Source: Dryas octopetala
Lineage: Eukaryota; Streptophyta; Magnoliopsida; Rosales; Rosaceae
Length of the DNA stretch: 64,000 bases
Assembly (NCBI GenBank): GCA_963921425.1
Contig: OY992840.1
Span: 6,636,501 to 6,700,500 of the forward strand
Direction: 5' to 3'
In this document: positions 27,358 to 39,490 of the stretch, piece by piece
How the letters are laid out: each line of letters opens with the position of its first letter
Numbering within the stretch: position 1 is the first letter of the stretch
Made by a program: the position numbers and the translations under genes
The notes under the pieces: model-generated
What the model was told of the DNA's origin: nothing
Databases searched by the model: none
The model's input: the letters and a program-made list of their open reading frames with translations, nothing else

Positions 27358-28030
27358 GAGCACTCGGAGCTTTATGCCGAGTGCTCAGTACTACACTACA
27401 GTAACACTTTTTTTGCAATGCATATATATAGACTCTTTTTATTGAGGAACCCTTAAATAATTTTATTTAACGGATCCTTTATAGAGCTCACTCTATATAA
27501 TATTTTAATGATATGAACCGTTTATTTTTTAGTTCTATATTCAAAGATCATCATTGCAAAAAATTAGACAAATCAGAAACTATTAATCTATCAAACTTTG
27601 ATCAAATAAATAGATAAACACTTTGAATGGTGACCGTTTAATCAACGATCAAATGATTTCCGATTAACCTAATTTTTTGCAAGAACAATCCTTTAAAAGA
27701 GACCAAAAAATAGATGATTCCGATCATTAATATATAATGTGGATTAAATCCCACAAGAGATCCCTTAAATAAACTTATTTAAGGGCTCCCTTAATGAAAA
27801 GGACCTATATATATACATATATCTTTTTTTAAATAAACTCAAAATTCTAGATCTTAACCTTATGAATCCCTTTAAACATACTAAATCATGCCTAAACACA
27901 CTCAAATTGACCCAATAACCAAAAGAAAATTATAGAAAAACATGTTGAAAAATAGGAGATATTTTTTTTTTGCATGTAGTAACACTTGAAACTGATACAG
28001 CACTACAATAGCCGAGTGCTCGATGAACAG
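27358..28030. repeat. Hairpin-ended repeat with CACTCGG words, split by a MITE
   Basis: Left boundary GAGCACTCGG-9 bases-CCGAGTGCTC is a perfect 10-bp stem (27358-27386). The right boundary is GCCGAGTGCTCG near 28012-28024. Both inner sides carry CAGTAACACTT or TAGTAACACTT followed by a T-rich/TGCA junction in opposite order. Similar words edge repeats at 32383-32690 and 58484-58835. The family is not known to me. Confidence 0.45.
27430..27806. mobile_element. MITE with about 50-bp inverted ends
   Basis: Left end AGACTCTTTTTATTGAGGAA and right end (complement) AGGTCCTTTTCATTAAGGGA stay similar for about 50 bp, followed by CTTAAATAANTTTATTTAA in both. It is flanked by ATATATAT-type sequence that could be the target duplication. 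The central part (TTGCAAAAAATTAGACAAAT and neighbours) is shared with the MITE at 57584. Confidence 0.75.
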
Positions 28031-28254
28031 TGCGGATCACTTGGCATTGTTTTGCTAAAACACGGGCGCATCCATCAACATATTTTTATGGATTTTTGAG
28101 TTTTTAAAAAAATTATATGTTCACTTTTTGAATCTTCCTAAAAGCTTTTAGGAGGTTTTAATATAGTTTTCTACACTTCTTCGTTTGACCCTCTTTTTTG
28201 AAAATTTCAATATATACCCTTTAAAAAGAAAGCAGAACACCCCCAAAGCTTAGT

Positions 28255-29160
28255 TTTCTATGGGGGTTGCTGCTAACATCTTGGATGTGTCTAAGACTTC
28301 TAATTGTTCTAGTACCTGGAGAGGTGTTGTTCATGGTACTCAACTTCTTAAGACAGGTTTGTCCTGGAGACTTGGGAGGGGTGATTCAATTCCATTTTGG
28401 ACTGATAAGTGGACTTGCAATGGCAGTTTGATTGATCAATGATCAATTGATCATGTTATGGTGCCTGTTCCTGATGAAGATCTTTTCTCTTTGGTCTCTG
28501 ATTTTTGTACTGATCATTGCTGGAATATTCATTTACTCAGGTCTTTTCCCCCTCTGATTATATAGTTGATCATATTTCTGCTCTTCCTATTAATCTAAAG
28601 GATAGCTATTGATGATGAATGGATATGGAGTTGTTCTTCTGCAAGTTCTTTTTCTGTTAAGCCTGCTTATAGTCTTGCTATTTGAAAGTGATGATCATCA
28701 AGATTGGGGCTGGTACTTTATTTGGAATATGAACATTCCTCCTAAAGTTAAATATTTCTTTTGGTTGCTTTGTCATAATAGACTTTTGGTCAATGAGCAG
28801 AGGTGGAGAAGAGATATGTCTCCTAATTCTGCTTGTGAGGTTTGTGATCACCCTCTGGAGTCAGTGAATTAAGCACCTTTTCAGAGATTGTAGCAGGTTC
28901 AAAGCTATATGGACCAGTTTGTCTATGCACCCTCTCATTCTCAATTCTCATGGTTTGGAGTTTAATGAGTGGCTGAAGGTGAATCTTAAATCCAGAGCTC
29001 CTTCTGTTGCTGGTGTTGAGTGGACGTTTATTTTTTGTTCTACTTGCTGGCTTATCTGGAAATGGAGAAATAAGTCCATATATGATAATGGTGTTATTGA
29101 ATCCTTTACTAAGGAATGGTTGGTTGCTAATCTTTATTTATGCTGGAAAGGCTTCTAACT
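28255..29160 (+). mobile_element. LINE (L1-type) 3' fragment: reverse-transcriptase zinc-binding region
   Basis: Pieces in several frames read STWRGVVHGTQLLKTGLSWR and GDSIPFWTDKW, then NIPPKVKYFFWLLCHNRL, SACEVCDHPLESVN, FRDCSRFKAIWTSL and WLIWKWRNKSIYDNG. This is the zf-RVT and following linker that lie 3' of the polymerase in plant LINEs. The polymerase itself and the endonuclease are absent, and the RNase H part stops before its catalytic core. Several frameshifts and stops separate the pieces, for example TGA after GSLIDQ at 28441. It is an old dead copy. Confidence 0.85.
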
Positions 29161-32150
29161 TGGGCTTGGGTTTGAGTTCTACCTCTGCTTTAGCTCCTTC
29201 CACAAGTCACAAATTTGGGTGAACCTTAAGTATTAGGCCCACGCTGGAATCCCATATTGTGTTGTTTATAAATAGTGATTGATTCCTTATTGGAATATAA
29301 ATAGTTGTGACTTGTGGGTATGATCAATCGATTATTACCTATAACTCTATAAGCCACGTTATTGCAAAAACATGTTGGGCACTATTGAGACATAGTTGAA
29401 GTTTGTGAATTTGTCATTAGTTTACAGGTTAGGAATACATGTAGTAGGCAGGGAAAATGTTAGTTTGCTCATTGTCCAAGTACAAAGGCCTTTCATATAT
29501 ATTGAACCTCATCCCACTTCATATGTTTCAAGATTCAAAAGCCTTTATTGGGTTCTGAAATGGGCCAAATGGCTATGGCAGAAGCCAATCTTTTGCGGCC
29601 ATTAAAGACTTTAAGCCTCACCTTTTATAGTCTTAAAAATGATTATCGAGTAGTGCAACAACACTTCATGAGCACTACTTGACAGAATTCACACTACTAC
29701 TCAAAATAATTCAAACACTATTCCAAATAATTTGATTCATACGAGCGAGGAACAAGTAAGAGCCAACACATTTAATAATTGAATTTAACATAATTGTAAA
29801 ATCAATAATTTATTAAAGTAAATCTAATTCTTAAATATATTATTTCTTACGTATTGCTTATGTTAAGTCTCTCATTTGAGTCAGATCAATATTCAAAAAT
29901 CACAAATGTCTTTAAAAGGCCAAAAATTTTACTAGTGTTTAGAACTTCTCCATGAAAATATTATGATAGTAAACCTAACATGCGAGACATAAAGAAGCAT
30001 GATCCTTAAAATGTGGATGTATGCAGACTAGCAGTTAAATGGGTGGACCATGGGGAGGCCCAAGAAAAAGAGAAATTGGCTCCCCTCTCTTTTGTCCTAA
30101 ACCTACAAGATGAAGATGGGCCTCATTTAACCTGGACCATAGATCCCACATGGGGTCTGTATTGACAGATGGAGCTCATGTCTTGGAATTGAAAATCTGA
30201 TTTTACATTTGAATTTTAGTCCCACAGAAAGAATTAAAGCTTTCATCTTTAGAGCAGGTTACTTTTCACACATGTATTGTGAAGATCTAATCGCTGAAAA
30301 GGAAAAGACATGGTTGCTATTCCAGTGGTGGATCCAAGTAATTGACCCACTAAGCCAAATATTTTCCCAATTCAATTCAGGTCATGGAAAACAAATAAGG
30401 AGGAATATAGTATGAAAAAATGACCCAGATGGGCCAAAAACATTTATCCTTTTTGTGGGTAGGAAAACCTCCTCAACAGAAGACCAACTGAAATCGCCAT
30501 AATGAACGTTTTCCTGTGAACAAAAAAGCATGTCTTATTTCTAGTTTTATGCACGTTTAAATTGCAGCCTAAGAAGTTGGCCAAAAAAAAATTGCAGCCT
30601 AAGAAACATTCGTGATTCATGCATCAGAACCAAGAATGTCATAGTCAATTGGTATTGTTACTTTGTCTTGAGAATCTAATTATCCAATTAATATGAATAA
30701 ATATATATAACTATATATGTTGTTTGCGTTTGAGGTCTAGATGCAAGAAGCTGAGGACAATCTTTTTGAAATGGTGGGGCATTGTGTTTGATTTTTGTTT
30801 GGTGGAGAAAGTATAGGATACATTGGCGTCCAGAAGGTTTCAGGAGATTATGTGGACTTTCAGATCTTATGCATGATTTTCCCCAATACTTCTGATTAAA
30901 AAAAAGAAGTGATTTACTGTTTTATTTAAATATTTGAACAAAAATCATCAATTCCTCATTGACAAACTGATTCTATAGTTTGTGCTATAGTTTTCGGATC
31001 GTGTCATTTCATGTTCCTTTTGTATACTGATTCTAACATTTTTCTAATTAAATTCATTAATATGTTATGAACTTTAACCTATTTTCTTTTTTAGCCCTCA
31101 AACTTTAAAGGTCTTAGTTAAATCTTAAATTTTGATCCGAGTGTTTAGAAATAACAAGGGAAATTTTTGTTCAATCACGTGCTCAACTAGCTTCTATCTT
31201 TCTGATTCATGGAGATAAGTATGTTGGACAAATTATTTATATCTTAAGTAACATGCTTGGGACGGCTCTTGGGTATTGGAGAGAAGAAGAAAAGTTATGG
31301 GAGGGAAGAAAGATGGAACGGTAGTAAAATGTAGGGTTTAGGTGTGGGAAGGTATATAAGAAGTGGGTATTTCCATTATTCCATCAAGTTTTTAGTAAAT
31401 GTTTCATTTTGTCTTTACTAACCACAAAATCATAATTTAATGACCGAATTAAGAATTTTAATTTTAAAGACCAAAATGAGAAATCAGTCAAAACTAATCA
31501 TGTGGGATTAACCCATAAATTAAATTAGGAAGTATTAGTGGGTTTAACCCATAAATTAAATAACTCAACACTAACACACCTTTTTTCATTAATCATGCTA
31601 TGTTCAAGTGAAAGTCACGTATCATGCAAACTTCAAACTTACTACCTACATTTCTTTTATTTCTAAGTCATACCTAAATTCATGCATTTTGCATAGAATT
31701 ACTTAGTTAATTTTTGTTATATTGGCTAGGATCGAACCATTCACATATCTTAATTCTAACTTATTTTCTTTCACCAACCACTTTATTCTGATGCTAGAAA
31801 AACCATATTTCATATTCCTATAATTGCACAAGAATTTGCATAAGAGTGAGAATAGTTAGTCGTCTTGTACAAATTAGTTGTCTTTTATATACCAAATAAG
31901 TAAATAGGTTTTTCATATCAAAATCGAGAATCTGTATTTGATGCTAACCCAACTTATTTCATATTAATATGTCGTATCATTTCTCTATTCGTCTCAAGTG
32001 ATGATGATCGAATTCTAAAGTTGGTATAATTTATGAGATTTTAATAAAGTTTGTACTCCAGTTTCCAATGCATTGAAACACATTGTTACCTCAGTACTAG
32101 ATTTTTTTTTTCTTACAGAAAAAGATAAATAAGCTCATTTTAAACCCCTT
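29161..32150. other. Long gene-free stretch
   Basis: Only short unrelated open frames. An unrecognised 68-codon frame at 30209-30415 has no neighbours to support it. Sequence near 29220-29400 (AGGCCCACGCTGGAATCCCA, AATAAATAG boxes) looks like degraded mobile-element DNA, but no ends can be defined. Confidence 0.5.
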
Positions 32151-32364
32151 AATGTTAAACCAACACACCTTATGTTTTGGAATGTTAAAAAGATCTACCC
32201 AATAATAAATAAAGTCCATATTAAAAAGGGAGGGAGGGAGGGAGGGAGGGACACCCTAATGTTAAACCAACACACCTTATGTTTGGGAATGTTAAAAAGA
32301 TCTACCCAATAATAAATAAAGTCCATATTAAAGAGAGGGGGGGTTAAAATTGACACAGAAAAAA
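32151..32364. repeat. 107-bp tandem duplication with (GGGA)n junction
   Basis: Two copies starting AATGTTAAACCAACACACCT at 32151 and 32258, more than 90 percent identical by eye, separated by a GGGA run (about 32227-32250). The high identity points to a recent event. Confidence 0.9.
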
Positions 32365-32382
32365 AGGCGCTGAATAGGTTGG

Positions 32383-32690
32383 ATGAGCTATACTTGACCA
32401 ATAGTTATTGTTCGACAATAACTCTATAGTGACAAACAGTACTGTTGAAATTAGAGTGGATTTGATTTTGTAAGCTTTATTTTTTATGTTTTTATATTGG
32501 TTTGTGAATTTTTTACATGTTTATGTAAGAAAGTTAAAGACAAAAAAGTATATCTATAAATATCATTTTTATAGTCAATGTCGCACATTGAATACAGTTG
32601 TTGCCCAACAATAACTATATTGCAAAACATAAAAAAAATATATAAAAAAAAGCGCCGAGTTGAGCGCTCGCCTCACTTAAAGGTGGATCG
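32383..32690. repeat. Hairpin-rich repeat, relative of the 58484 repeat
   Basis: Contains the perfect stem AGTTATTGT-TCG-ACAATAACT (about 32402-32422), a second imperfect one near 32598, and TTTATGTAAGAAA with TATATCTATAAATATCATTTTTAT, which aligns with the 58484 copy. The right edge has GCGCCGAGTTGAGCGCTC. Confidence 0.45.
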
Positions 32691-34675
32691 GTCTATCACC
32701 TTTTTTCATGTGAGCTAGCTTATCAACCTATTTTTAGTTTTGAACTTAAAAAGAATAATAGCCCTTTTTTTCTATCTGACCAGAGTACTAGATTATAGTA
32801 TAGAACCTCCAATTTTCCTATGCATTAGAGGGAAAATTGTCTTAGGCTTAGTTTGGTATTGTAATGAGAAAAAATTGATGTGAAGTAAAACAATTGTAAA
32901 GTAAAACAGTTAAGTGTTTGATAAACTATATTTTTAAAAATGTTGTGAGCGTAAAAAACAATATCAAGGTGGTAAATTTTAATATAAAATTGTTGTGGCT
33001 GTTTATAATTATTAAAATCTACAAAAAGTGCTTCTAAAATTGGGGATAATATTTTGTTATTTTGTATAAAAATTAAGAATATATTGGATAATTAAAATTT
33101 TTAATTAATGGGGCTCATAACTTTTAATCACCGCAGTTTTGAAAAATAGGTAAATAGTTGTTTTTTAAAATTGTAGTGATTAGTGAGTGACCTAGAATAA
33201 TGAGGCATTATAATTTTAAGTTTTGTTATCAAACACCAAAAATATTATGAGTGAACTAGAATTATTATTGGGTGTCCAACAACAATCCAAAATGATTATA
33301 AGTGAGAGACTGAGAGGTTAGAGTGGCCAAGTGGGTTCCAGTTACGTACTATGTCGTATATACAATCATATTTAAATCAAAGCAATTATTTTTCCAAGGA
33401 TCAAAGCATTTTGGTATGATATTATGTTGTTTTTTGTTTTTGTGTTTGTGGATAAGGTTTTTGGGGGGATTCATATCTAAAAAGTAAAAACCAATAAGTT
33501 TACTGTTGTATACATAAAACAAAAACAAAATGATTTTAAAAAGAAATCAATTTCATGGAAAAGCTCTTTGAAAACACTGTTTAAATAGTTCTAAAAAAAG
33601 GAAAACACTACTAAAATAAAAAGATAGTGCCACATGGCCCACATCCATCCAACTACCCTACCAACTAATCTAAAGAAAGTAATCAATCATAATCTTCGAT
33701 ACAAAAGATATATTGTTAAGCGTCATCAAAATACTAAAAAATAACTAAGCAAAGTTATTAATCAATTAATTAAGGCTAATCATGTCGGGGAATCACTATG
33801 ATGGCCCATTAATAAATGTGCATGCCCCACTTAAGAATAAAGCCAGCAGCCAGATGTACCCCTAAACGACATGTCGGACGAGTGGCAATCTGCGAAAGGT
33901 TGAAAACGGTGTGACGTTGAACAGATCACATGCTTCTTTCCCTTTCCAGATACACACATGACACACCAGTACACCACCCACCACCACCTAAACAACATGA
34001 TTGGCGCTGCTCCACACACCTTGCTTTTATTTTCTCAAAATTGGTTAGATGGCGAGAAAAATATCTACATGTTTTTGTTACGTGACAGTATCAATTAACA
34101 TAACAATTCAATTAACATATAATGTATGTCTAAATTTGATAATAATTTTATCAAATTAAATTTATGAAATATCGATCAAAATATATTAATATACAAAAAT
34201 CTATAATTTGTGTACGGTATTGTGAGAGGCATGAATCTGCGGTCTCCGGATAAGAACAATTTGATATAAAACATAATTAACAATATATAATATTAAAATA
34301 ACAATAATAATAATAATATAAAAATAGTGAGCAGACACAGCCTAGAGAGTTCTACCACTTGCTTAAATTGCTTGGCACGTTTAATTCCTGCGGATTAATG
34401 TCCCCATTTGACTGCATCTCTCAGTCTTATTGTGGATCCCACACGCATTGCATTCAGATGTATAGCTTTCCTAGGTGTAAATATGGGCACACTCATCACC
34501 TTTCATTTTCTTTTTGACAATCATTTTGGTCATAAAGAGTTACAGATCTAGCTTTATCATGGACGGCATGTCAAAAAGGGTAAATAAACTGTAGAATAGA
34601 GGTCATGTACATCTTTGATTCATGCTTTGACTGCCCTAGGCTAGCTCTAAAAATAAGGCATTAGTAAGGAAAATG
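32691..34675. other. Gene-free stretch
   Basis: AT-rich. About 32850-33300 begins TTAGTTTGGTATTGTAATGA and ends with CAAACACC/ATCCAAAATGATTAT sequence, reminiscent of degraded TTTGGTA-type foldback elements, but the arms are too diverged to call. Nothing else recognised. Confidence 0.4.
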
Positions 34676-35085
34676 TTTGGGTACTCCAAATGAGTATTAA
34701 ATTTGTCCTTATAATTAATCACATGAGTTTATGATAAAGTTTACCACATTCTCTCTTACAATAAATCTCATTATGAACTCATGTAATTGGTTGTCGGAAA
34801 ATGTTTGGGTACTCCAAATGAGTATGAAATTTGTCCTTCTAATCAATCACATGAGTTTATGATAAAGTTTACCACATTCTCTCTTACAATAAATCTCATT
34901 AGAAACGCATGTAATTGGTTGTCGGAAAATGTTTGGGTACTCCAAATGAGTATTAAATTTGTCCTTATAATCAATCACATGAGTTTATGATAAGGTTTAT
35001 CACATTCTCTCTCACAATAGATCCCATTATGAACTCATGTAATTAGTTGTGAGGACAACCTTATATTCATTTTTAAATACCCAAA
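34676..35085. mobile_element. MITE with a triplicated 128-bp left arm
   Basis: Three tandem units begin at 34670, 34798 and 34926 (AAAATGTTTGGGTACTCCAA). Each contains an inverted pair, CAATCACATGAGTT and AACTCATGTAATTG. After the third unit the sequence turns round: the last 45 bases, read in reverse, are TTTGGGTATTTAAAAATGAA and GTTGTCC, matching the unit start TTTGGGTACTCCAAATGAGT and TTGTCC. This reads as one inverted-repeat element whose arm plus core has been tandemly expanded. No target duplication was identified. Confidence 0.7.
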
Positions 35086-36681
35086 TAATATACAAGAGTT
35101 TTTTTTTCTTTTAATTGAAAAAATGTTTATTTAGCCTCAAATAATAACTAGAAGAGAATATGAGCACGTGAGAATGAAAGTGATAAAATAAAAGAAGTTA
35201 AATTTGTTTGAAAATAATGGAAGATTTCAGTGAAAGTATTGTCTAAAAATCAAGATAATATCTTGCTTAATTAAGATAAGTTTTTCAGCCAAAATAAGAG
35301 ATCAAATCATGTAATAGTGTGCGCCCTTGACTATTAGAGGGATGAGCGATTTAAATTTCAGGATTTTTTTAATATTATGAAGAAAAATAGCACTGTTCAA
35401 CTAATAATTAGTTGGTTATTACAGTTAAATTAAACAATAGTCTAATCAGCTGGTAAAGCTCCTAACATTAAACTGTATTCTGACAATTCAAGCCAATCTC
35501 ATGAAACAAGTCTTGGTGAACCTTTGACACTGATTTCCATAATTTCCATTTGATGACCTAAAAAAAGATATGATGTATAGTCCAAAAGATAATTGTGAAT
35601 TATAATTTTAATTTGGGTGTTAAACAAATGATTTGAATGAGAATGGCTGCGGTATAAATGTCTGCATTGCATACAGATACATTGGGCCATCTATATACAT
35701 ATTTATACGAGAATAACTTGCCTACCCTGTGATAGAGGTAGATTTGTGTAATGGTAGAGAGAGAAATAGAGAAGAAGGAGAAGAGAGAGGAGTGAGATAG
35801 AGAGAGAGAGAAACCAAAGCTGGTATCTCTGGGGCAGGTAAGTCTGTCTCTATTTATACTCTATAATAGAAAAGTGTAAACCCGTCAATTCAATGGTAAA
35901 AAATTTGTCCATGTCTTATAGACGTCGCACATTCCAACTTGCATTAGGATAATTGAGTAAAGATTAATTGGCACTAATCATTAGATTTCATATTAAATGT
36001 TGTGCAATGTCAATAGAAGTTTTTTTTGTTTGGCCATTGTCAACAGAAGTTTATAGTGAAGGAAATTTTTAATTTACTCAAAAAGAAAAAGGAAGAGAAA
36101 TATATTGAAAAAAAAAAAAAACGAGTAATATTACAGTGAAACCCTTCCTCAACGATCTTGGATTGCCAGTTCCTTAATTACATCAGACCCGTGGTTACCA
36201 AATGAATGAATATATTAAAGGGCTAATTACAAATAAGTTGATAAAATTTTTTACAATTATATTTTAATCAATACACTTTTTTATAATTTTATTTTAGTCA
36301 TTATTGACCAAAATGAAAAAATTATGAATTACAATAAATTAATAAACATACATTATTATTTATATTTAGATTTGTATTAGGTTTGTATTTGACTGCTACG
36401 CAGCAAAACAGCTTAGAGCCTGAAACCTAAAACCTAAACCTTAAGCATAAGTTCTGAAACCCTAATTCTAAATCCTAAACCTCATTTATATACTCTGCAC
36501 TCTATTTCTATACCCTAAACTAAATTAAGGGTAACGTCATAATTTTACCTCCATAAGTAATGAAAAAAATGGATGAGCAAATTGGTATTTTTCAATACAC
36601 CAAAATACATGACATCATCAAGTGGATTGGGCTTAGTGAGTAAACTGGGTTGGGCCACTGACTAAAATGTAATTTCTCAAA
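35086..36681. other. Gene-free stretch with part of an older foldback element
   Basis: A GA-rich patch lies at 35755-35812. From about 36225, ATTACAAATAAGTTGATAAA pairs in reverse with sequence at 38308-38340 (ATTACAAATAGGTCAATATA read on the other strand), beyond the next transposon. An older inverted-repeat element was therefore probably split by the MULE at 36682. No gene seen. Confidence 0.45.
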
Positions 36682-38285
36682 GAGCAAATTGCACGTAGGC
36701 ACCTCAAGTATGCATCTCATTTCAAGTTCCAAAAGTTTCCCGTAAGTACCTTAACTTTTATTTCGTGACAACCACCTACCTCCGTCAACTTTTCCGTCTA
36801 TTAGACCGTTAATCGCCTAGATGGCATACTGGCATAGCTTATAAAAAGTGCCACATAGACAAAAAAATAATAAAAAATAAAATAATTGAAAAAAAAAAAA
36901 CTCAAAAAAATTTATGCAAGGTCACCCACAACCCACACCCCACCTCCCTCCCTACCATCTCCACCCTCACCTGCAAAAAAAAAAAAAAAAAAAAAAACAA
37001 ACCCAGATTCAACCTCAACCCATAACCCTCCCTTCCCTCCCAGCCACCCACCACTGACGGCGAGACCACCCCGATTCTTCTTCTTCTTCTCTCTCTCTCT
37101 CAGCCGCCCACCTCGATTCTCTCTCTTCTCTCTCTTCCCGATCTCTTTCTCTTGCGAGACCACCCTCATCTTCTTCATCTCTCTTTCCGCTTCCTCCCTC
37201 TACCCTTCACTTGCCCAAAAAATCGCCCAAAAACCCAAAAGTAGACGGCACCTCCGAAGGCGATCTGCCTATTCTAGCGGAGTTGGGATGCCGGACTGGT
37301 TGGGTTTTGCTCCCCTAGTCGCTATGAGTCTCGTGGTACCTTTGGAGTTTTCATCTTACCACCGTGTGCGGCCAATTGACGCTGGGAAAGTGGGTATTGA
37401 ACTGGGTCGGCGGCGATCCGCCTATTCCGGCAGAGTTGGGATGTCGGACCAGTTGGGTTTTGCTCCCCTAGTCACTCTGAGTCTCGTAGTACCTTCGGAG
37501 TTCTCATATGACCACCATGTGCGGCCAATCGACGCCGAGAAAGTGGGTATTGAATTGGGTCACATTGGTTTTGTTCTAGGTCTGATTCATCACAATGTGG
37601 TAGGTAGCAAAGTCCAAATTTTCATGGTTTTGGGCGAGATTATTAGCCAAAGCTAACTAAGCAAACCCAGATGCCAGAAGCTGTTAACTTTCTTTGAGAT
37701 TTTGGGAAATGGATTTTGGCTTTACTATTTGAGATTTTCTGGGTTTGTTTGATTTTGTTACATTTTGGTTTTTCTGAGTTTGTTCACACACTTGTTATTT
37801 TTAGGTGCAAACTAGGATAGGTGGTTGTCAGATTGGATCTCGGTGTCGGCCGTTGGTGGTGGGGTCGGCGGCAAGGTGGATGGGTGGCTGGCAGGGAGAT
37901 AAGGGTTGGTTGTGGGTTGTGGGTTGCGGGTTGGGTTGGGGTGGGTCTCGGATGGTGGGGTTGAATCTGGGTTCTTTTTTTTTTCTCTGTTTTTTTTTTT
38001 TCAATTTAATTATTGGGGTTTTTAATTTTTTTTCTTTTGTTTTTATAATTATTTTATTTTAAAAAGTTTATTTTATTTTATATTATTTTTTTTGTTTACG
38101 TGACATTTTTTTTAAACTCATGTCAGTGTGCCACGTAGGTGGTTAACGGCCTGACAGACAGAAAAGTTGACGGAAATACGTGGTTGTCACGAAAGTAAAG
38201 TTGAGGTACTAACAGACAACTTTTGAAACTTGAGGTACGAACTTGAAATGGGTGCATATTTGAGGTATCTACGTGTAATTTGCTC
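36682..38285. mobile_element. Mutator-like (MULE) element with long inverted ends and perfect 9-bp target duplication
   Basis: Flanked by TTTCTCAAA at 36673-36681 and 38286-38294, a perfect 9-bp repeat. Ends read GAGCAAATTGCACGTAG and, in reverse, GAGCAAATTACACGTAG; the arms stay recognisable for at least 120 bp. Deeper in, an AACCCAGATTCAACC-CCCAGCCACCCACC block (about 37001-37055) reappears inverted near 37875-37975, so the total arm length may approach 350-400 bp. No transposase is present. The interior has CT-rich leader-like DNA, a GC-richer block with a duplicated 153-bp unit and a stretch like an intron, which would suit a Pack-MULE carrying captured host DNA. Confidence 0.85.
37259..37564 (+). 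repeat. 153-bp (51-codon) in-frame tandem duplication inside the MULE
   Basis: Two units begin GGCGATC at 37259 and 37412. In the open frame 36886-37656 they read RRRSAYSSGVGMPDWLGFAP and RRRSAYSGRVGMSDQLGFAP, each continuing to VRPIDA(G/E)KVGIELG. The 51-residue unit is preserved without a frame break while third positions and some residues differ. No domain is recognised. The upstream part of the frame is low-complexity and starts in poly-A, so expression is doubtful. Confidence 0.75.
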
Positions 38286-38486
38286 TTTCTCAAAATATAT
38301 CATTGACTAATATGAGATAAGAAATTTTATATTGACCTATTTGTAATATTGAAACTTTTTATTGATTTTTTTATATTTTGCTATATATTAAAAAAAGAAA
38401 ACAAATGCTGCTGGTTATCAAATGAAGTAATAAATGTCAAGAACAAGATTGGTGGTTAACCTTCATTTTCTTTTCTACCTTAAAAA

Positions 38487-38490
<4 letters not shown>

Positions 38491-38521
<31 letters not shown>

Positions 38522-38692
38522 AAGATGAAATAGGGTAATCAGAATTGCAAATATTATTAATCCTTTCTCTCTCTATCTCCAAAGATGAAATAGGGTAATC
38601 AGAATTGCAAATATTAATTAATCCTTTCTCTCTCTATCTCCAAAGATGAAATAGGGTAATCAGAATTGCAAATATTAATTAATCCTTTTACT
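38491..38692. repeat. (CT)n microsatellite followed by three 60-61-bp tandem units
   Basis: CT run at 38491-38519, then units starting CCAAAGATGAAATAGGGTAA at about 38519, 38579 and 38640, nearly identical. The unit ends in TTTCTCTCTCTATCT, so it probably arose by slippage anchored on the CT run. Confidence 0.9.
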
Positions 38693-39067
38693 GTCCAATC
38701 AAAGATATATTAATATTACTTCTCTATTTGCTGAATATTAGAATATATGTTGAAAGACATGCATGACCAACAATGGAACCATGTCCTCATTCATAACCCT
38801 CAGTAATTATAAATCATTATCTTCCTAATCACTACTTAAGGCGTGATGCAACTGATAATGACAAGATCTAGATTCCTACCTGCAGTTATATATTTATGGC
38901 ACATGGAATATAATACTTTAATTTGAGCTTTGAGTGCACCTGGAAATTATGGAATTTGTAAAGTTTTAAATTTCCCAACTTGAGGAGTTCCTCTAGAACA
39001 TTTAATATAATAATTCTATTATGTATGTACTCTAAACAGAAAGTTAGCTTAGAACATAAAGTACAAG

Positions 39068-39490
39068 TGTCAAACAGGCTGAGTTGGCCGTTTTTGTGGT
39101 TTTGTGTTGTGCTCGTTTCGGCCCATATAATTAAGATCTAGGTCCGACACGGCCATGGTTCATGGTCTATTCATGTGCGTTCCGTGTTTTTGATGTGCCT
39201 TAAACAAGCTAGCCCATCACCCATGAGCTTTTTTTTTTTAGAATGAGAAAACCGATTATTATGGACCTTTTTTTTTTATAATTAAATATTTAACATGTTT
39301 TTACTTGAACAATTGAACTTTTTTATTGGAAATATTTAAAAAATGGAAGAAACAATGTTAAATGAGGTGTGCGGGCCAATTTTGTGTTCATGCTCGTGTC
39401 GTTCCGTGTTTGATGGGCTAAAAACTTTAACTTGAGCCATCCTATTTACTCATGTCGTGCAGTACCTATTTTAATCGTGTCATATAAGGG
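39068..39490. mobile_element. Degenerate hAT-like relic
   Basis: Begins GTGTCAAACAGGCTGAGTTG with GTGTTGTGCTCGTTTCGGCC, and later CATGCTCGTGTCGTTCCGTG and ATCGTGTCATATAAGGG. These GTGTCGTG/CAAACAGGC words are frequent in plant hAT non-autonomous families, but ends and duplications are not visible. Confidence 0.35.
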
